Of a stretch of 64,000 bases of DNA, positions 48,827 through 60,380 are shown piece by piece (positions within the stretch are counted from its first letter, which is position 1; every line of letters starts with the position of its first letter). The DNA is from CALEUX01 sp037439945. GTDB taxonomy: Bacteria > Bacteroidota > Bacteroidia > Bacteroidales > Marinilabiliaceae. Below the pieces are notes generated by a model. The model searched no databases and was not told the DNA's origin. It was given only the letters and a program-made list of their open reading frames with translations. The DNA is taken from assembly GCA_037439945.1 (NCBI GenBank), contig JBBIVA010000001.1, forward strand, positions 1 through 64,000, read 5' to 3'. The position numbers and the translations under genes were made by a program.

Positions 48827-49753
48827 CTATTTTATAACATTGTAATTTTTAAACACAAATAACCCATCAGGGAAAAATAAACGTTCAATACTTGAAAGAA
48901 AACGGTATTTTAATTTATTATGTTTATGAATTGGTTCGTGTTTTTTCCGCTTTTTTGAATAGTTTAATTCTGCCTCCCAATTGAAACTTGCAATTTTATC
49001 AGCCATTACATTGGGATGATTACCGGCAAACAAAGGAATTTTACCCAATGGCCCATATTCAATATGTGAAATTACTTCGTTAGTTTCCCGATAGCAGTTA
49101 ATAAATTTGGTGATTTTTTTACCCATTAATTTGGGCGGTCGAACCCACCCGTAATGATAAATATGCACATCAATTTTTGCAACATTTAATTTTCGGGTTC
49201 CTTCCTTAATTAAATATTTTTGTGGAGAAAAATCCGGAATCCACCTAAAACTTTGGGCATCACGCCATGAGTGTATTTCAGGCCTGTTTCTAATGATTCT
49301 TATTTCATTCCGGTACCACTCATGATTATTGTAAAAAACATGTGAGTAATCTCCCCAAAAGTGTAAATACCTGAATACTAAACCTTCTACATCATGGTTT
49401 TGTAAATGCTTATGGATCGAATCAATAATGGTTTGATGGTCCTTTTCGTGAATAACCTCATCTGCCTGAAGATAAATTAGCCATTGGCCACCACAATGTT
49501 CTTTAGCAAAATCAGTTTGTTGGGCTAATATAGATCCTTTGGTATATTTTTGGGTATCCCAGGTAGTGTGTATGATTTTTATTTTGGAGCTATTAATACT
49601 GTTAATTATCTCAAGCGTATTGTCATCCTCGTCACAATTACCAAGCGCAATAATATATTCATCAACAATAGGCAGAATTGACAAAATTGATTCTTTTAAG
49701 GGATAGTAAAGCTTACCTGCATTCTTTACCATTGTAAAACCGGATATTGTCAT
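48827..49753 (-). CDS. Glycosyltransferase (GT2-like)
   Basis: MTISGFTMVKNAGKLYYPLKESILSILPIVDEYIIALGNCDEDDNTLEII opens a GT-A fold; GGQWLIYLQADEVIHEKDHQTII holds the metal-binding QADE (DxD-like). The remaining half carries a YRNEIRIIRNRPEIHSWRDAQSFRW block and HIYHYGWVRPPKLMGKK. 308 residues. The ATG at 49753 is preferred over one at 49807, which would overlap the epimerase; an A-rich stretch precedes it. Substrate unknown. Confidence 0.85.
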   Translation of the reverse strand: MTISGFTMVKNAGKLYYPLKESILSILPIVDEYIIALGNCDEDDNTLEIINSINSSKIKIIHTTWDTQKYTKGSILAQQTDFAKEHCGGQWLIYLQADEVIHEKDHQTIIDSIHKHLQNHDVEGLVFRYLHFWGDYSHVFYNNHEWYRNEIRIIRNRPEIHSWRDAQSFRWIPDFSPQKYLIKEGTRKLNVAKIDVHIYHYGWVRPPKLMGKKITKFINCYRETNEVISHIEYGPLGKIPLFAGNHPNVMADKIASFNWEAELNYSKKRKKHEPIHKHNKLKYRFLSSIERLFFPDGLFVFKNYNVIK

Positions 49754-49766
49754 TTTTTTGTTTAGA

Positions 49767-50765
49767 TTAACCATTAACCTGAAAATAATTTTTATACCAA
49801 TTAACAAACGTGAATAACCCTTCTTTTAAATCTGTTTTAGGTAGATAGTTACAGCATTTGGATGCTTCTGAAATATTAGCAAAAGTTAAAAGCACATCTC
49901 CATGGTAACCTGAAGTGTGACAAACTAAAGCTTTTTTACCAATTGTTTCTTCCAGAACATTTATAAGTTCCCAAGTTCTTAAAGGATTTCCATTCCCAAA
50001 ATTAATAATCTTATATTGAGGTAATAAGTTAATATCAGTAACTAAATTTGAGACTCCATCAACAATATCTTTGATGTAGGTAAAATCCCGTAACATTTCT
50101 CCATTACTAAATAAAGTAATAACTTCTTCATTAAAAATTTTTTGCGTAAATGAAAAGTAGGCCATGTCTGGTCTCCCCCATGGTCCGTAAACAGAAAAAA
50201 ATCTTAATCCAATACATTGAATTCCATATTGGCGGGAATAAGAATAAGCCATTACTTCATTTGCTTTTTTGGTAGCTGCATAAAATGATTCAGGAAAGTC
50301 TGATGAGTCAAGCTCAAAGAATGGCCCCACGCTTCTATTTCCATAAACCGAACTTGATGATGCAAAAACCAATTTTTTTACCTTATAAATTCTACATGCC
50401 TCCAATACATTAAAAAAGCCATGCATGTTATTTTCAAAATATAGTTGTGGAAAATTAATGCTTTGCCTAACTCCTGCTTGTGCTGCAAGATGGATAACCA
50501 AAGAAAACTCATGTTTACTAAATAAATTATCCAGCTCTATAGTGTTACACACATTGCCCATTACAAAAAAATAGTTGTTATTTTTTCGAAGGTTTGTTAT
50601 TCTATCAATCTTAATTTTCGGATCATAATAATCATTTAGTGAGTCAAAACCAACCACATTGAAACCCTTCTCAACTAACATAACTGAGATGTGGTAACCT
50701 ATGAAGCCAGCTCCTCCTGTTACGAGAACCGTATTGTTTCCTGGAATATATTGTGAATTTTTAAT
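49767..50765 (-). CDS. NAD-dependent sugar epimerase/dehydratase with a non-standard start
   Basis: SDR epimerase: TVLVTGGAGFIGYHISVMLVEKGFNVVGFDSLNDYYDP (NAD motif), AAQAGVRQSINFPQLYFENNMHGFFNVLEAC, catalytic SSSVYG and YAATKKANE, RFFSVYGPWGRPDMAYF. These match UDP-glucuronate 4-epimerases. The NAD motif lies upstream of the first ATG (50681), and the frame has no ATG, GTG or TTG before its TAA at about 50777. An ATT at 50765, overlapping the previous stop as ATTAA, or an ACG at 50732 may be the start; a sequencing error is also possible. With ATT, 332 residues. Confidence 0.8.
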   Translation of the reverse strand: MKNSQYIPGNNTVLVTGGAGFIGYHISVMLVEKGFNVVGFDSLNDYYDPKIKIDRITNLRKNNNYFFVMGNVCNTIELDNLFSKHEFSLVIHLAAQAGVRQSINFPQLYFENNMHGFFNVLEACRIYKVKKLVFASSSSVYGNRSVGPFFELDSSDFPESFYAATKKANEVMAYSYSRQYGIQCIGLRFFSVYGPWGRPDMAYFSFTQKIFNEEVITLFSNGEMLRDFTYIKDIVDGVSNLVTDINLLPQYKIINFGNGNPLRTWELINVLEETIGKKALVCHTSGYHGDVLLTFANISEASKCCNYLPKTDLKEGLFTFVNWYKNYFQVNG

Positions 50766-51846
50766 GGCTTTTTTCCTTTAAAAACCGTTCAAGTTCATTA
50801 ATCATTTTTTCCTCTGAAAAATTATCTGATATTCTCTTTTTAGCCATATATCCCAGAGTATCCCGAAGGTATTGGTCGTTGATAATTTTTTCTATAGACA
50901 AATATAAGTCTTGAGAATTACCTGGTCTAACCAATATTCCATCCTTCCCGTTTGTTATCAATTCATTATTTCCGTTAACTGAGGTCACTACACAACATTT
51001 GCCTATTCCCATAGCTTCCATTACTACATTTGGCATACCCTCGTAATATGAAGATAGCACAAATAAATCACTGGAGTATATGTAGGGTAAAACATTTTTT
51101 TTAAACCCAATAAGAAATACTTTTTCTTCTAATCCCTGATTTTTAATTTGGTTCAATAACTTTTTTTGTTTCTTCCCTTGACCAGCAATTAAAAAAATCC
51201 AGTTCTTTTTATTAGTGTAAGCAATTTTTGCTGCTGAAATGAGTATTTCAAACCCCTTTTGTTTAGCCAGCCTGCCTGCGCTGAAAATTGTTATAGAATC
51301 CTTTGGCAGGCTAAATTCTTTAATTAAATCAATAGCTTCAATTTTTTGAGGTGGCGTAAACCCATTATATATTACCTCAATAAAACCTTCTTTAAACCAA
51401 CCATACTGCATGTATTCCTCTTTTATAGAGTTGGTATTGGTTATTATACCATGTATCATTTTCGAAAAAAAGATTTTATATTTAAAATTTTTGCTTATCA
51501 GCCTAAGGCCATGCCTTGCAAAAACTTTAACTTCATCATTAAACGTGGCGGCAATTGAAGCAATTTTTGTGTCTTTATTTTGCCCGCAAATTATTATGTT
51601 AATTTGATGCTTCTTAATTATTCTTAGTAGTTTAAAAAACCCAAAAACATCAAAGTCAGATGAAAACGCGAGATCAATTGTTGTTAAAGATTCTGATATA
51701 GCATTTTTTTGAATTATTGAATTGGGGTGGCATCCAACAAAAACATCATTCCCTTTTTTTTGAAGACCATTAGCAGCATTCAACATCCATTTTTCACCTC
51801 CACCCCATTTGTTTTTTGCAATAGAATTAAGAAAAAGCACTCTCAT
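50761..51846 (-). CDS. Glycosyltransferase family 4
   Basis: N-terminus MRVLFLNSIAKNKWGGGEKWMLNAANGLQKKGNDVFV with the GGGE acceptor loop, IITNTNSIKEEYMQYGW, FSAGRLAKQKGFEILISAA, FLIAGQGKKQKKL, and the donor site LFVLSSYYEGMPNVVMEAMGIGKCCVVTSVNGNNELI. 361 residues. It overlaps the GT9 gene upstream by 4 bases (ATGA) and the epimerase downstream, so the three are translationally coupled. Confidence 0.94.
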   Translation of the reverse strand: MRVLFLNSIAKNKWGGGEKWMLNAANGLQKKGNDVFVGCHPNSIIQKNAISESLTTIDLAFSSDFDVFGFFKLLRIIKKHQINIIICGQNKDTKIASIAATFNDEVKVFARHGLRLISKNFKYKIFFSKMIHGIITNTNSIKEEYMQYGWFKEGFIEVIYNGFTPPQKIEAIDLIKEFSLPKDSITIFSAGRLAKQKGFEILISAAKIAYTNKKNWIFLIAGQGKKQKKLLNQIKNQGLEEKVFLIGFKKNVLPYIYSSDLFVLSSYYEGMPNVVMEAMGIGKCCVVTSVNGNNELITNGKDGILVRPGNSQDLYLSIEKIINDQYLRDTLGYMAKKRISDNFSEEKMINELERFLKEKSH

Positions 51847-52889
51847 AAGGTTTTATTAAACATTGCCAATTTGTAAATTGCTTCAACAACCATTTCTTCG
51901 CTAATGTAATTCATACAGGCAAAATCGCCACGGTAACAAGGTTTGTTACCAAAAACAGAACATGGCCGGCAAGGCAACTCAACCTGAACTGCATTTTCGG
52001 GGCCCTGTTGGAAACCATAAAAACCTGCATATGGATGTGTTGCCCCCCAAATGCTAATTACAGGGGTTTGAACTAAACTGGCTAAGTGCATATTTGCCGA
52101 GTCCATACTTATCATCAGGTCTAAACCAGCCATTACCTTTAACTCATCGCTAAGTGAAAGCTTTCCGGCCATATTGTGCCCATTAACTAATTCTGAGGCC
52201 CAAACATCTAGCTTTTCCTTTTCCGGCCCTCCCCCTCCGAACAAAAACATCTGCACTCCTTTAGTATCCAGTATTGACAAAAGCCGAATCATTTTTTCCT
52301 CGGGCCACATTTTCCATTGGTGCTTGGCAAAAGGGGCCACACCAATTTTTTTGCCAGGCATTAACACGGCATCATGTGGGACCTCTCCGTCCCCTGCATA
52401 AATCTTTTTCCCGGGGAAAGGCAATAATTTCATGAAGAAACCACCTTTTTCAAAAACATCAAGATAACGGTCAATGGTACTTCCAAGGGGTTTAAAGACC
52501 TTGTTTTTTTTTCTTGTAAGCGCCTTTTTCTCTTTTCTCCCTTTAACAATGGTTATAGTTTTTACGCCAGAAAGTGTGAAAAGGAGCGTTAGAATCCAGG
52601 TTCGCATTACTCCATGCAAGTCAGCGATCAAATTCCACTTACCATCTTTTCGTAAAGCAATAAAAAGTTTTACAACACCTCTTAACCCTTTAAAGTCTTT
52701 ATTAAAATTTACCGAAAAAAAACGGACCCCTTCAATTGGCTCAATTAAATCTCTGGCGAAGGGCCGTGAAACAAATAAAATTTCACAACCCGGATATTGC
52801 TTCTTAAGCGACCATAAAACGGGTATGGTCATAGCAACATCGCCTAAGGCGCTAAACCTGAAAACTAATATCCGGGGACTTTTTTGCAC
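51843..52889 (-). CDS. Glycosyltransferase family 9 (heptosyltransferase-like)
   Basis: ADP-heptose:LPS type: RILVFRFSALGDVAMTIPVLWSLKKQYPGCEILFVSRPF, DLHGVMRTWILTLLF, IGVAPFAKHQWKMWPEEKMIRLL, MFLFGGGGPEKEKL, MISMDSANMHLASLVQTPVISIWGATHPYAGFYGF and a Cys-rich ending LPCRPCSVFGNKPCYRGDFACMNYI. 348 residues. The start is GTG (52889). Suggests LPS core or A-LPS assembly in this cluster. Confidence 0.93.
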   Translation of the reverse strand: MQKSPRILVFRFSALGDVAMTIPVLWSLKKQYPGCEILFVSRPFARDLIEPIEGVRFFSVNFNKDFKGLRGVVKLFIALRKDGKWNLIADLHGVMRTWILTLLFTLSGVKTITIVKGRKEKKALTRKKNKVFKPLGSTIDRYLDVFEKGGFFMKLLPFPGKKIYAGDGEVPHDAVLMPGKKIGVAPFAKHQWKMWPEEKMIRLLSILDTKGVQMFLFGGGGPEKEKLDVWASELVNGHNMAGKLSLSDELKVMAGLDLMISMDSANMHLASLVQTPVISIWGATHPYAGFYGFQQGPENAVQVELPCRPCSVFGNKPCYRGDFACMNYISEEMVVEAIYKLAMFNKTL

Positions 52890-52892
52890 ACC

Positions 52893-53495
52893 TTATTTTT
52901 TATAAAGCACCGGGTTTAATGCCGGGTCGTTGTACATTTTCATTTGCTTGTATAACTTCATATATTTTAATCCACTTTCAATATCTGAAATTAATTCATC
53001 AATTGCTGTACTTAAATCCTCACGCTGCCCTAATAAAACATCATACTTTTGTTTACAGGTGGCCAAATGTTCTGCTGATGCGCCTTCCCGTGTTGCTTCA
53101 GTTTCCATATGATATATTTTTAAAGCCAAAATCGATAACCTGTCAACCGCCCAGGCAGGTGTTTCGGTATTAATTCCGGCACCCGGTATAGGCTTAATAT
53201 TGAGAAACTTGTTCATAAAATAGCCATCAATATATTCAACCAAATCGGTACGGTCCTGGTTTGATTTATCAATACGCCTTTTTATTTTCAAAGCTTCAAC
53301 CGGATTAATGTTTGGGTCGCGAATTATATCCTCTAAATGCCATTGAACAGCATCAATCCAGTTTTTTGAAAATAATAAAAATTCAATGCTTCCTTCTTTA
53401 TACGGATTACTTGGAATGGCGTCCACATCATCTGTTTTATGATACAGAACTGTTGTATCCCAAAATATTTTATTACAAACCTGACTAAAACTCAT
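52893..53495 (-). CDS. DUF4254 protein
   Basis: All-helical protein of 200 residues with FLLFSKNWIDAVQWHLEDIIRDPNINPVEALKIKRRIDKSNQDRTDLVEYID, a conserved Asn/Asp/Trp pattern, and AWAVDRLSILALKIYHMETEA. Such proteins are commonly found next to GT9 genes in Bacteroidota, as here (3 bases upstream of the GT9). No catalytic motif visible; function unknown. Confidence 0.85.
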   Translation of the reverse strand: MSFSQVCNKIFWDTTVLYHKTDDVDAIPSNPYKEGSIEFLLFSKNWIDAVQWHLEDIIRDPNINPVEALKIKRRIDKSNQDRTDLVEYIDGYFMNKFLNIKPIPGAGINTETPAWAVDRLSILALKIYHMETEATREGASAEHLATCKQKYDVLLGQREDLSTAIDELISDIESGLKYMKLYKQMKMYNDPALNPVLYKK

Positions 53496-53970
53496 TATTT
53501 CTATGTTTTAACGTTTAGGGTGTAAAAATACCAATTTATTAATTTTGTTTATAATGCTCTTATAATAAAAGCAAAAATTCTTTTTCAAAAGTGAATAAAT
53601 ATTTTAACTGCATGTGCCATGATTGTTCCTTAGGGCTTAAATATCAAATTTCCAATATGGGAAATACGGGTTAGGAAGCTGTTCTGCTTTATTAAGAAGA
53701 CTCGATTTACAACTTTTTTTATCGGTAGCCTTTTTTAATAAAATGCTGATTTTGGTATTATTGGTTCCCCTGAATTTGCATAAGGGGTCAAACCCACTTC
53801 CTGATTGTATCTTACAAACTAATTAAAGCGAAATAATATCCCAAAGCTTCGGGGTTTGTTTCTGCGGGAAAATGTTTAATTTGTATGGTTATAAATATTC
53901 TTTGCAAGACCAACCCCAAACTAATTCAGCCATCAATTTTATGACTGGGAAGGTTTAATAATATCAGCAC
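53496..53970. other. Intergenic region between the glycan cluster and atpDC
   Basis: 475 bases, no supported gene. A CCCCT/AGGGG inverted repeat occurs at 53767-53787, without a T-run. It should hold the promoter of the glycan cluster and the end of atpDC. Confidence 0.5.
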
Positions 53971-54236
53971 TTAAAAATCAGGCTCTTGGGGATGCTGGTC
54001 GATAAGAATTGTTAAATGGTTCTCAAAACATTCAACAACACCTTCAAAGCACAAATATTTGCGTTCCACCCCATCCTTTCCAATAATTCTTATAATACCT
54101 TTTGAAAGGGTTGAAATAATTGGTGCATGGTCACGCAAAACAGTAAACCTGCCAGCGGTCCCTGGTACATCAACAAGCCCTACGGGCCCTTCGAAAATAA
54201 TTTTTTCGGGTGTTATTAATTCGATGTAAAGATCCA

Positions 54237-54237
<1 letters not shown>
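53971..54237 (-). CDS. atpC: ATP synthase F1 epsilon subunit
   Basis: Starts MDLYIELITPEKIIFEGPVGLVDVPGTAGRFTVLRDHAPIISTLSKGIIRI, the N-terminal beta sandwich. At 88 residues it lacks the C-terminal helical pair that inhibits rotation in E. coli epsilon (about 135 residues), so such self-inhibition is probably absent. Overlaps the end of atpD by one base. Confidence 0.95.
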
Positions 54238-55754
<1,517 letters not shown>

Positions 55755-55894
55755 TTAAATCTTTAATTTGAAGACTTTAAGTTACAAAAAATAAATGATG
55801 TCGATGTTTAACCATCAATATTTTGTAAATCACTATGTTTTTACACCTATAAAATTGCTCCGGCCAAATTATTCACAATCCTGTTTTCCCAATT

Positions 55895-56869
55895 CTACCT
55901 GACCCTTTCGTTCAGTTTTGTTGCAAAATCAATTAACTCGTCCTTAATTTCCGGGTTACCATCAACTAATTCCAATTGCGAAATTGCTTCTTTAAAATAA
56001 TAATTCATCAAAGCTTTTGTTTTTGCCGAAACGTTAGCTTCATGGTAAAGGTTTCGTACTGCATCAATTTTTTTTTCATTATCAAATTCTTCTGCCAAAA
56101 CCCATTTAATAAGCTCTTTTTTTGAATTCCCGGTTAGCTTATTTAAAGCATTTATTAAAAGATATGTTTTTTTATTACTTACAATATCACTCCCTATTGA
56201 TTTTCCAAAGGTTTCGGGGTTTCCGTAAACATCAAGCCAGTCATCCTGTAATTGAAAAGAAATACCGATATTATTTCCAAAGATATTTAAATGATCTGAT
56301 GGCTCTTTTTTGGCACCTCCTGTAATTGCGCCAATTTGTAAACTTGCACCTAATAAAACAGCCGTTTTAAGTCTGATCATTTCAATATATTCCGATTCTG
56401 AAACATTCAACCTTGCTTCAAACTCCATGTCAAGTTGTTGCCCTTCACAAACTTCAAGGGCTGTTTTATTAAAAATACTCAATACGCTTCCCAATGAGGT
56501 TGAAGGTGTTTGAGAAATCAGGTGGTATGCAATAATTAGCATCGCATCGCCTGAAAGTATTGCCGTATTGTTGTTCCACTTTACATGTACAGTTGGATTG
56601 TTCCTTCGTACTTTTGAGCCATCCATTATATCATCGTGCAGAAGGGTAAAGTTGTGGAATACTTCCAGTCCTATTGCCGGGTTTATGCAACTCTCAATTT
56701 TTTCTTTTTCAAACATTGAATATGCCATAAGGCACAAAACAGGGCGAATCCGTTTTCCTCCAAGTCCCAAAACATATGATACAGGACTATACAAACCTTT
56801 GGGTTCTTTATCAGCCATTATTTGTTGAATGGCCTGCTCCACCAGTTCCTGATATTTTTTTATCATCAA
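55895..56869 (-). CDS. Polyprenyl diphosphate synthase (trans-prenyltransferase)
   Basis: First Asp-rich motif FTLLHDDIMDGSKVRRNNPTVH (DDxxD), second FQLQDDWLDVYGN, and the substrate Lys/Arg LGLGGKRIRPVLCLMAY. A bulky Phe five residues before DDIMD favours short chains (C15-C20) over quinone-length chains, though this rule is not absolute. 324 residues. Divergent from nothing; about 100 bases downstream of the MMPL gene on the same strand. Confidence 0.93.
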   Translation of the reverse strand: MMIKKYQELVEQAIQQIMADKEPKGLYSPVSYVLGLGGKRIRPVLCLMAYSMFEKEKIESCINPAIGLEVFHNFTLLHDDIMDGSKVRRNNPTVHVKWNNNTAILSGDAMLIIAYHLISQTPSTSLGSVLSIFNKTALEVCEGQQLDMEFEARLNVSESEYIEMIRLKTAVLLGASLQIGAITGGAKKEPSDHLNIFGNNIGISFQLQDDWLDVYGNPETFGKSIGSDIVSNKKTYLLINALNKLTGNSKKELIKWVLAEEFDNEKKIDAVRNLYHEANVSAKTKALMNYYFKEAISQLELVDGNPEIKDELIDFATKLNERVR

Positions 56870-56971
56870 CCTTAATTTTGTTTTAACGAGTCAGTTTAAT
56901 TTTATTTATGTTGTGCATAACCAGTTAAATTTAGGTAATCTGGGTTAATACCAAACCTGTTGATATTTGGT

Positions 56972-59395
56972 TTAATTGGTATCTACTTTGTTAGCTGGCC
57001 CATTATCCTGGTTTAAACTCTTTTTAATAACAAGTTCATCAATTTCAATATCTTCATCTTCGTTATAAATTGATAATAATGGTTCTTTAAATGATTGGTT
57101 GGTAATTATTTTTTCCAGTGTTAACAATAATGTGGGCAGCAAAATAAGATTTGCGAATAATGCAATTAATAACGTTACGGCAACCAGGACACCAAGAGCA
57201 ACCGTACCACCAAACTGTGATGTACTAAAAATTCCAAACCCGAAAAACAATATAACAGATGTATAAATCATACTTAACCCTGTTTCCTTTAAAGCCAACA
57301 CCACAGCAGCAGAGATGCTCCAGTTTGTTTCTTTTAGTTCCTGACGGTATTTTGCTAAAAAATGAATAGTATCATCAACAGAGATCCCAAATGCAATGCT
57401 GAATACCAAGATTGTGGAAGGTTTAATCGGAATATTGAATAAACCCATAAGGGCGGCAGTCATTATTAATGGTATGAGGTTTGGTATAAGCGAAACCAGT
57501 ACCATTCTTTTAGAGCTAAACATCCATGCCATAAAGGATGCTATTATTAAAACGGCTAAAAACAAGCTTACAAACAGGTTCCTTATCAAGTAATCAGTTC
57601 CTTTAAAAAAAACGATACTGGCCCCAGTAATTGAAGTGTTATACTCATCAGCAGGGAAAATTTTGACTATTTTATTCTGCAGGCATGTATCCAGCTCACT
57701 CATTCGTGTGGTTCCAATATCAGCCATTCTAAGACTTATTCGTGTTTTTTGCTTGGTGGAGTCAATAAATGAGGTCATAACTTCAGAAGAAGTCCCTCGA
57801 TTGCCCTGTATGTAAGATAATATGAAGTTACGTTCCTGGCTGTTCGGAAGATTGTAGAATGATGCATTTCCGTTGTAATATGCCTGTTTCGAAAATTTAA
57901 TAACATCGATAACAGATAATGGTTTTGATAATTCAGGTAATAATTCCAGTTCTTGTTGCAGTTGATCAATTTTTCGCATAGTTACCGGACTTATAACACC
58001 ATTTGGTTTTTTGGTATCAATTAAAACCTCAAGAGGCATCAATCCTTTGAAATGCTCTTCAAAAAATTTTAAATTGGAATATAGCTGGTGCCCGTGGGGA
58101 ATGTCATCCAACATAAAACCTGTGGTCTTAATCCTCGATATTCCATACCCACCGAACAAAACCATAATTATGGTTATGGAGAAAACAACCTTTCGGTGAT
58201 GCAAGGTAATATGAAGGAGTTTATTTATTACACCTTTCATCAATTTGTTGTCGAGGTGTTTTATGTGCCGCTCGGCTGGATTTGGTAAAAAACTGAATAT
58301 TATCGGTATTAACAGCAATGAAAGAACAAATACCACAAGAATATTTATAGAAGCAACTACCCCAAATTCAACCAAAATATTGCTACTGGTAAAAATAAAG
58401 GTTGCAAAACCACTTGCTGTTGTAAGATTTGTCAAAAATGTTGCATTTCCAATTTTTCTGATAACCCGTTGAAGCGATTTTATTTTGTTCCGGTGGCTGC
58501 GAAATTCCTGGTGATATTTATTTAACAGAAAAACAGTGTTGGGAATTCCAATTACAATAATAAGTGGTGGTATCATACCTGTTAATATTGTTATCTTATA
58601 ACCCAACAGGGCCTGACTGCCCAATGCCCAAATTACAGCAATTCCAACTATGAGCATTGAAACCAGCACAACCTTAAACGACCTGAAAAACAAAAATATA
58701 ATAAGGGCCGTTACCACAAGGGCCAGCAAAACAAACATGTTCAGCTCCCTTTTTATCATTTCGGCTGTTTCAACCCTAATAAATGGTAATCCTGAATAAT
58801 TCAGCTGTTTTCCGGTTTTTGTTTCATAGTTGTAACCGGCAGCTTTTATATCATTAATTAATTTGACACGGCCAGGACTTTCAAGGATTTCTGGTACAAG
58901 AGTAATTGCAACCAGGTAGGCATTTGTTTCTTTATTGTAAATCTGGTGCTGATAAAAAGGAAGATCAAAAAAAAGTTGTTTTAAACTGTCAAGTTGTTGC
59001 TGGTTATTAAAATTTTTAAAATGGGGTTTAAGTTCAAACCTTCTTTCTCCATCGGCCTTCACCAAATTAAATGCCTCTGAAACAGAAAAAACTGATTTTA
59101 CCCCTGTTATCCCTTGCAGGTCTTTTGTAAGATTCTGCCAATCATTAAAATGGTCTGCATTAAAAAAGTTGTCATCCTGAACACCCAAAACCATTAGGTT
59201 GCCTTCATTCCCAAATAATTTTAAAAAACTCTCATACTCCTTGTAGGTTGGGTCATCACTTGGCAATAGCGGCGCATAATGGTATGACATTTCAATATTA
59301 CGCGCATTATAACCCATGAATAGGGTTAGTATCCCTAACAGTAATAATATAAATAAACGATTTCTAAGAATTGTGCTTGCTATTCTAACCCACAT
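56972..59395 (-). CDS. MMPL/HAE-3 type RND transporter
   Basis: Two repeats, each of a large periplasmic loop and six membrane helices: TM1 at RLFILLLLGILTLFMG, the first group at about 210-380, TM7 about 400 and the second group at about 630-770. TM4 of the second half carries AFGISVDDTIHFLAKYRQEL with the proton-site Asp pair. 807 residues, no TolC partner gene close by, as for the hopanoid/lipid-exporter type. A hydrophobic lipid may be the cargo; the neighbouring prenyl synthase fits but does not prove this. Confidence 0.9.
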   Translation of the reverse strand: MWVRIASTILRNRLFILLLLGILTLFMGYNARNIEMSYHYAPLLPSDDPTYKEYESFLKLFGNEGNLMVLGVQDDNFFNADHFNDWQNLTKDLQGITGVKSVFSVSEAFNLVKADGERRFELKPHFKNFNNQQQLDSLKQLFFDLPFYQHQIYNKETNAYLVAITLVPEILESPGRVKLINDIKAAGYNYETKTGKQLNYSGLPFIRVETAEMIKRELNMFVLLALVVTALIIFLFFRSFKVVLVSMLIVGIAVIWALGSQALLGYKITILTGMIPPLIIVIGIPNTVFLLNKYHQEFRSHRNKIKSLQRVIRKIGNATFLTNLTTASGFATFIFTSSNILVEFGVVASINILVVFVLSLLLIPIIFSFLPNPAERHIKHLDNKLMKGVINKLLHITLHHRKVVFSITIIMVLFGGYGISRIKTTGFMLDDIPHGHQLYSNLKFFEEHFKGLMPLEVLIDTKKPNGVISPVTMRKIDQLQQELELLPELSKPLSVIDVIKFSKQAYYNGNASFYNLPNSQERNFILSYIQGNRGTSSEVMTSFIDSTKQKTRISLRMADIGTTRMSELDTCLQNKIVKIFPADEYNTSITGASIVFFKGTDYLIRNLFVSLFLAVLIIASFMAWMFSSKRMVLVSLIPNLIPLIMTAALMGLFNIPIKPSTILVFSIAFGISVDDTIHFLAKYRQELKETNWSISAAVVLALKETGLSMIYTSVILFFGFGIFSTSQFGGTVALGVLVAVTLLIALFANLILLPTLLLTLEKIITNQSFKEPLLSIYNEDEDIEIDELVIKKSLNQDNGPANKVDTN

Positions 59396-59721
59396 ATTTG
59401 ATTTAACTCTTTTTATGTAAATGTTGCGAAGTTAGCGAAAAAGATAATGAACAATAAACAAATAAGCAGACCTTTTGCCCTTAACAACCAAAAACCGTAA
59501 CTATTTAAATTACTTTAATAATGAAAACCATCTCAAATAGTATTTTTATAAAAGCACGATATTTTTTTTCAGTTTTACCTGGTGGCTTATTTTTCAAAAT
59601 TAATTGCTAATGTAATTTTGGATTTTATCCTTTCTTTTTATAAAAATCTAAAAAAAAGAAACCTTAAAACCATCTGTTCGTAATACTGTGTTAGAAAAAA
59701 CTGGATGATTTATTTACTATT
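59396..59721. other. Divergent intergenic region between the MMPL and YfiR-like genes
   Basis: 326 A/T-rich bases. I see no clear TAnnTTTG promoter in either direction, and no repeat or hairpin. Confidence 0.5.
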
Positions 59722-60234
59722 ATGAAAAAATTTTATTTTTTAGCTTTTATGCTACTTATTCCATTGTTATCAATGGGTCAGGCTGCTAAATTTAAAGCGG
59801 TTTTCACGCTTAATTTTATAAGATATGTAGGTTGGCCTGAGAGTTCAAAACAAGGAGATTTTGTAATTGGGGTTTTAAGGAGTAAGGAGATTGCTGACTG
59901 GTTACGAGAACAATCAGAAGGAAAACCATTTGGGTTCCAAAATATTGTTATAAAAGAATTCCGTACCCCGGAGGAAATTGATGGATGCCAGGTTATTTTT
60001 GTTTCCTCGGCAGTTAATTTAAAAAATAGCGGAAGCCTTATTCTTGATAAAGCTAAGCAAAAAAACAGTTTGATTGTTACTGAAGCAGAAGGTGCTACAC
60101 AACACGGGGCTGCAATAAACTTTGTTGTTCGCGATGACGTTTTAAAATTTGAACTCCACAAGGCTAACGCCGGAAGAATGGGCTTACAATTTAGTTCCAG
60201 GTTAGAAGGGATGTCGGCTGCGATAATTCTTTAA
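59722..60234 (+). CDS. YfiR-family (DUF4154) periplasmic protein
   Basis: Signal peptide MKKFYFLAFMLLIPLLSMGQ, then KFKAVFTLNFIRYVGWPESSKQGDFVIGVL, the family start, RTPEEIDGCQVIFVSSAVNL, and NFVVRDDVLKFELHKANAGRMGLQFSSRLEGMS at the end. 170 residues. In Pseudomonas YfiR inhibits the diguanylate cyclase YfiN; no cyclase of that kind is adjacent. It lies 367 bases before the chemosensory operon on the same strand and might be a periplasmic input, by location only. Confidence 0.88.
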   Translation: MKKFYFLAFMLLIPLLSMGQAAKFKAVFTLNFIRYVGWPESSKQGDFVIGVLRSKEIADWLREQSEGKPFGFQNIVIKEFRTPEEIDGCQVIFVSSAVNLKNSGSLILDKAKQKNSLIVTEAEGATQHGAAINFVVRDDVLKFELHKANAGRMGLQFSSRLEGMSAAIIL

Positions 60235-60372
60235 CCCCGGTTCAAAAATTAAGCCACTGAAAGGAACAAAGATGAATGAGTTTTAAAAAGCCAATTTTTA
60301 AAACCGGCTTGCGGGCAAGGAATAAATCATTTTTAAATCATTAAGGTCATTTTCTTTAATAATGTTATGTTG

Positions 60373-60380
60373 TATGTTTG
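60373..60380 (+). promoter_or_regulatory. Candidate -7 element of the chemosensory operon
   Basis: TATGTTTG matches TAnnTTTG. The -33 region 19 bases upstream is TTTT, a 3-of-4 match. It would give a leader of about 215 bases before the MCP start. Confidence 0.4.
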
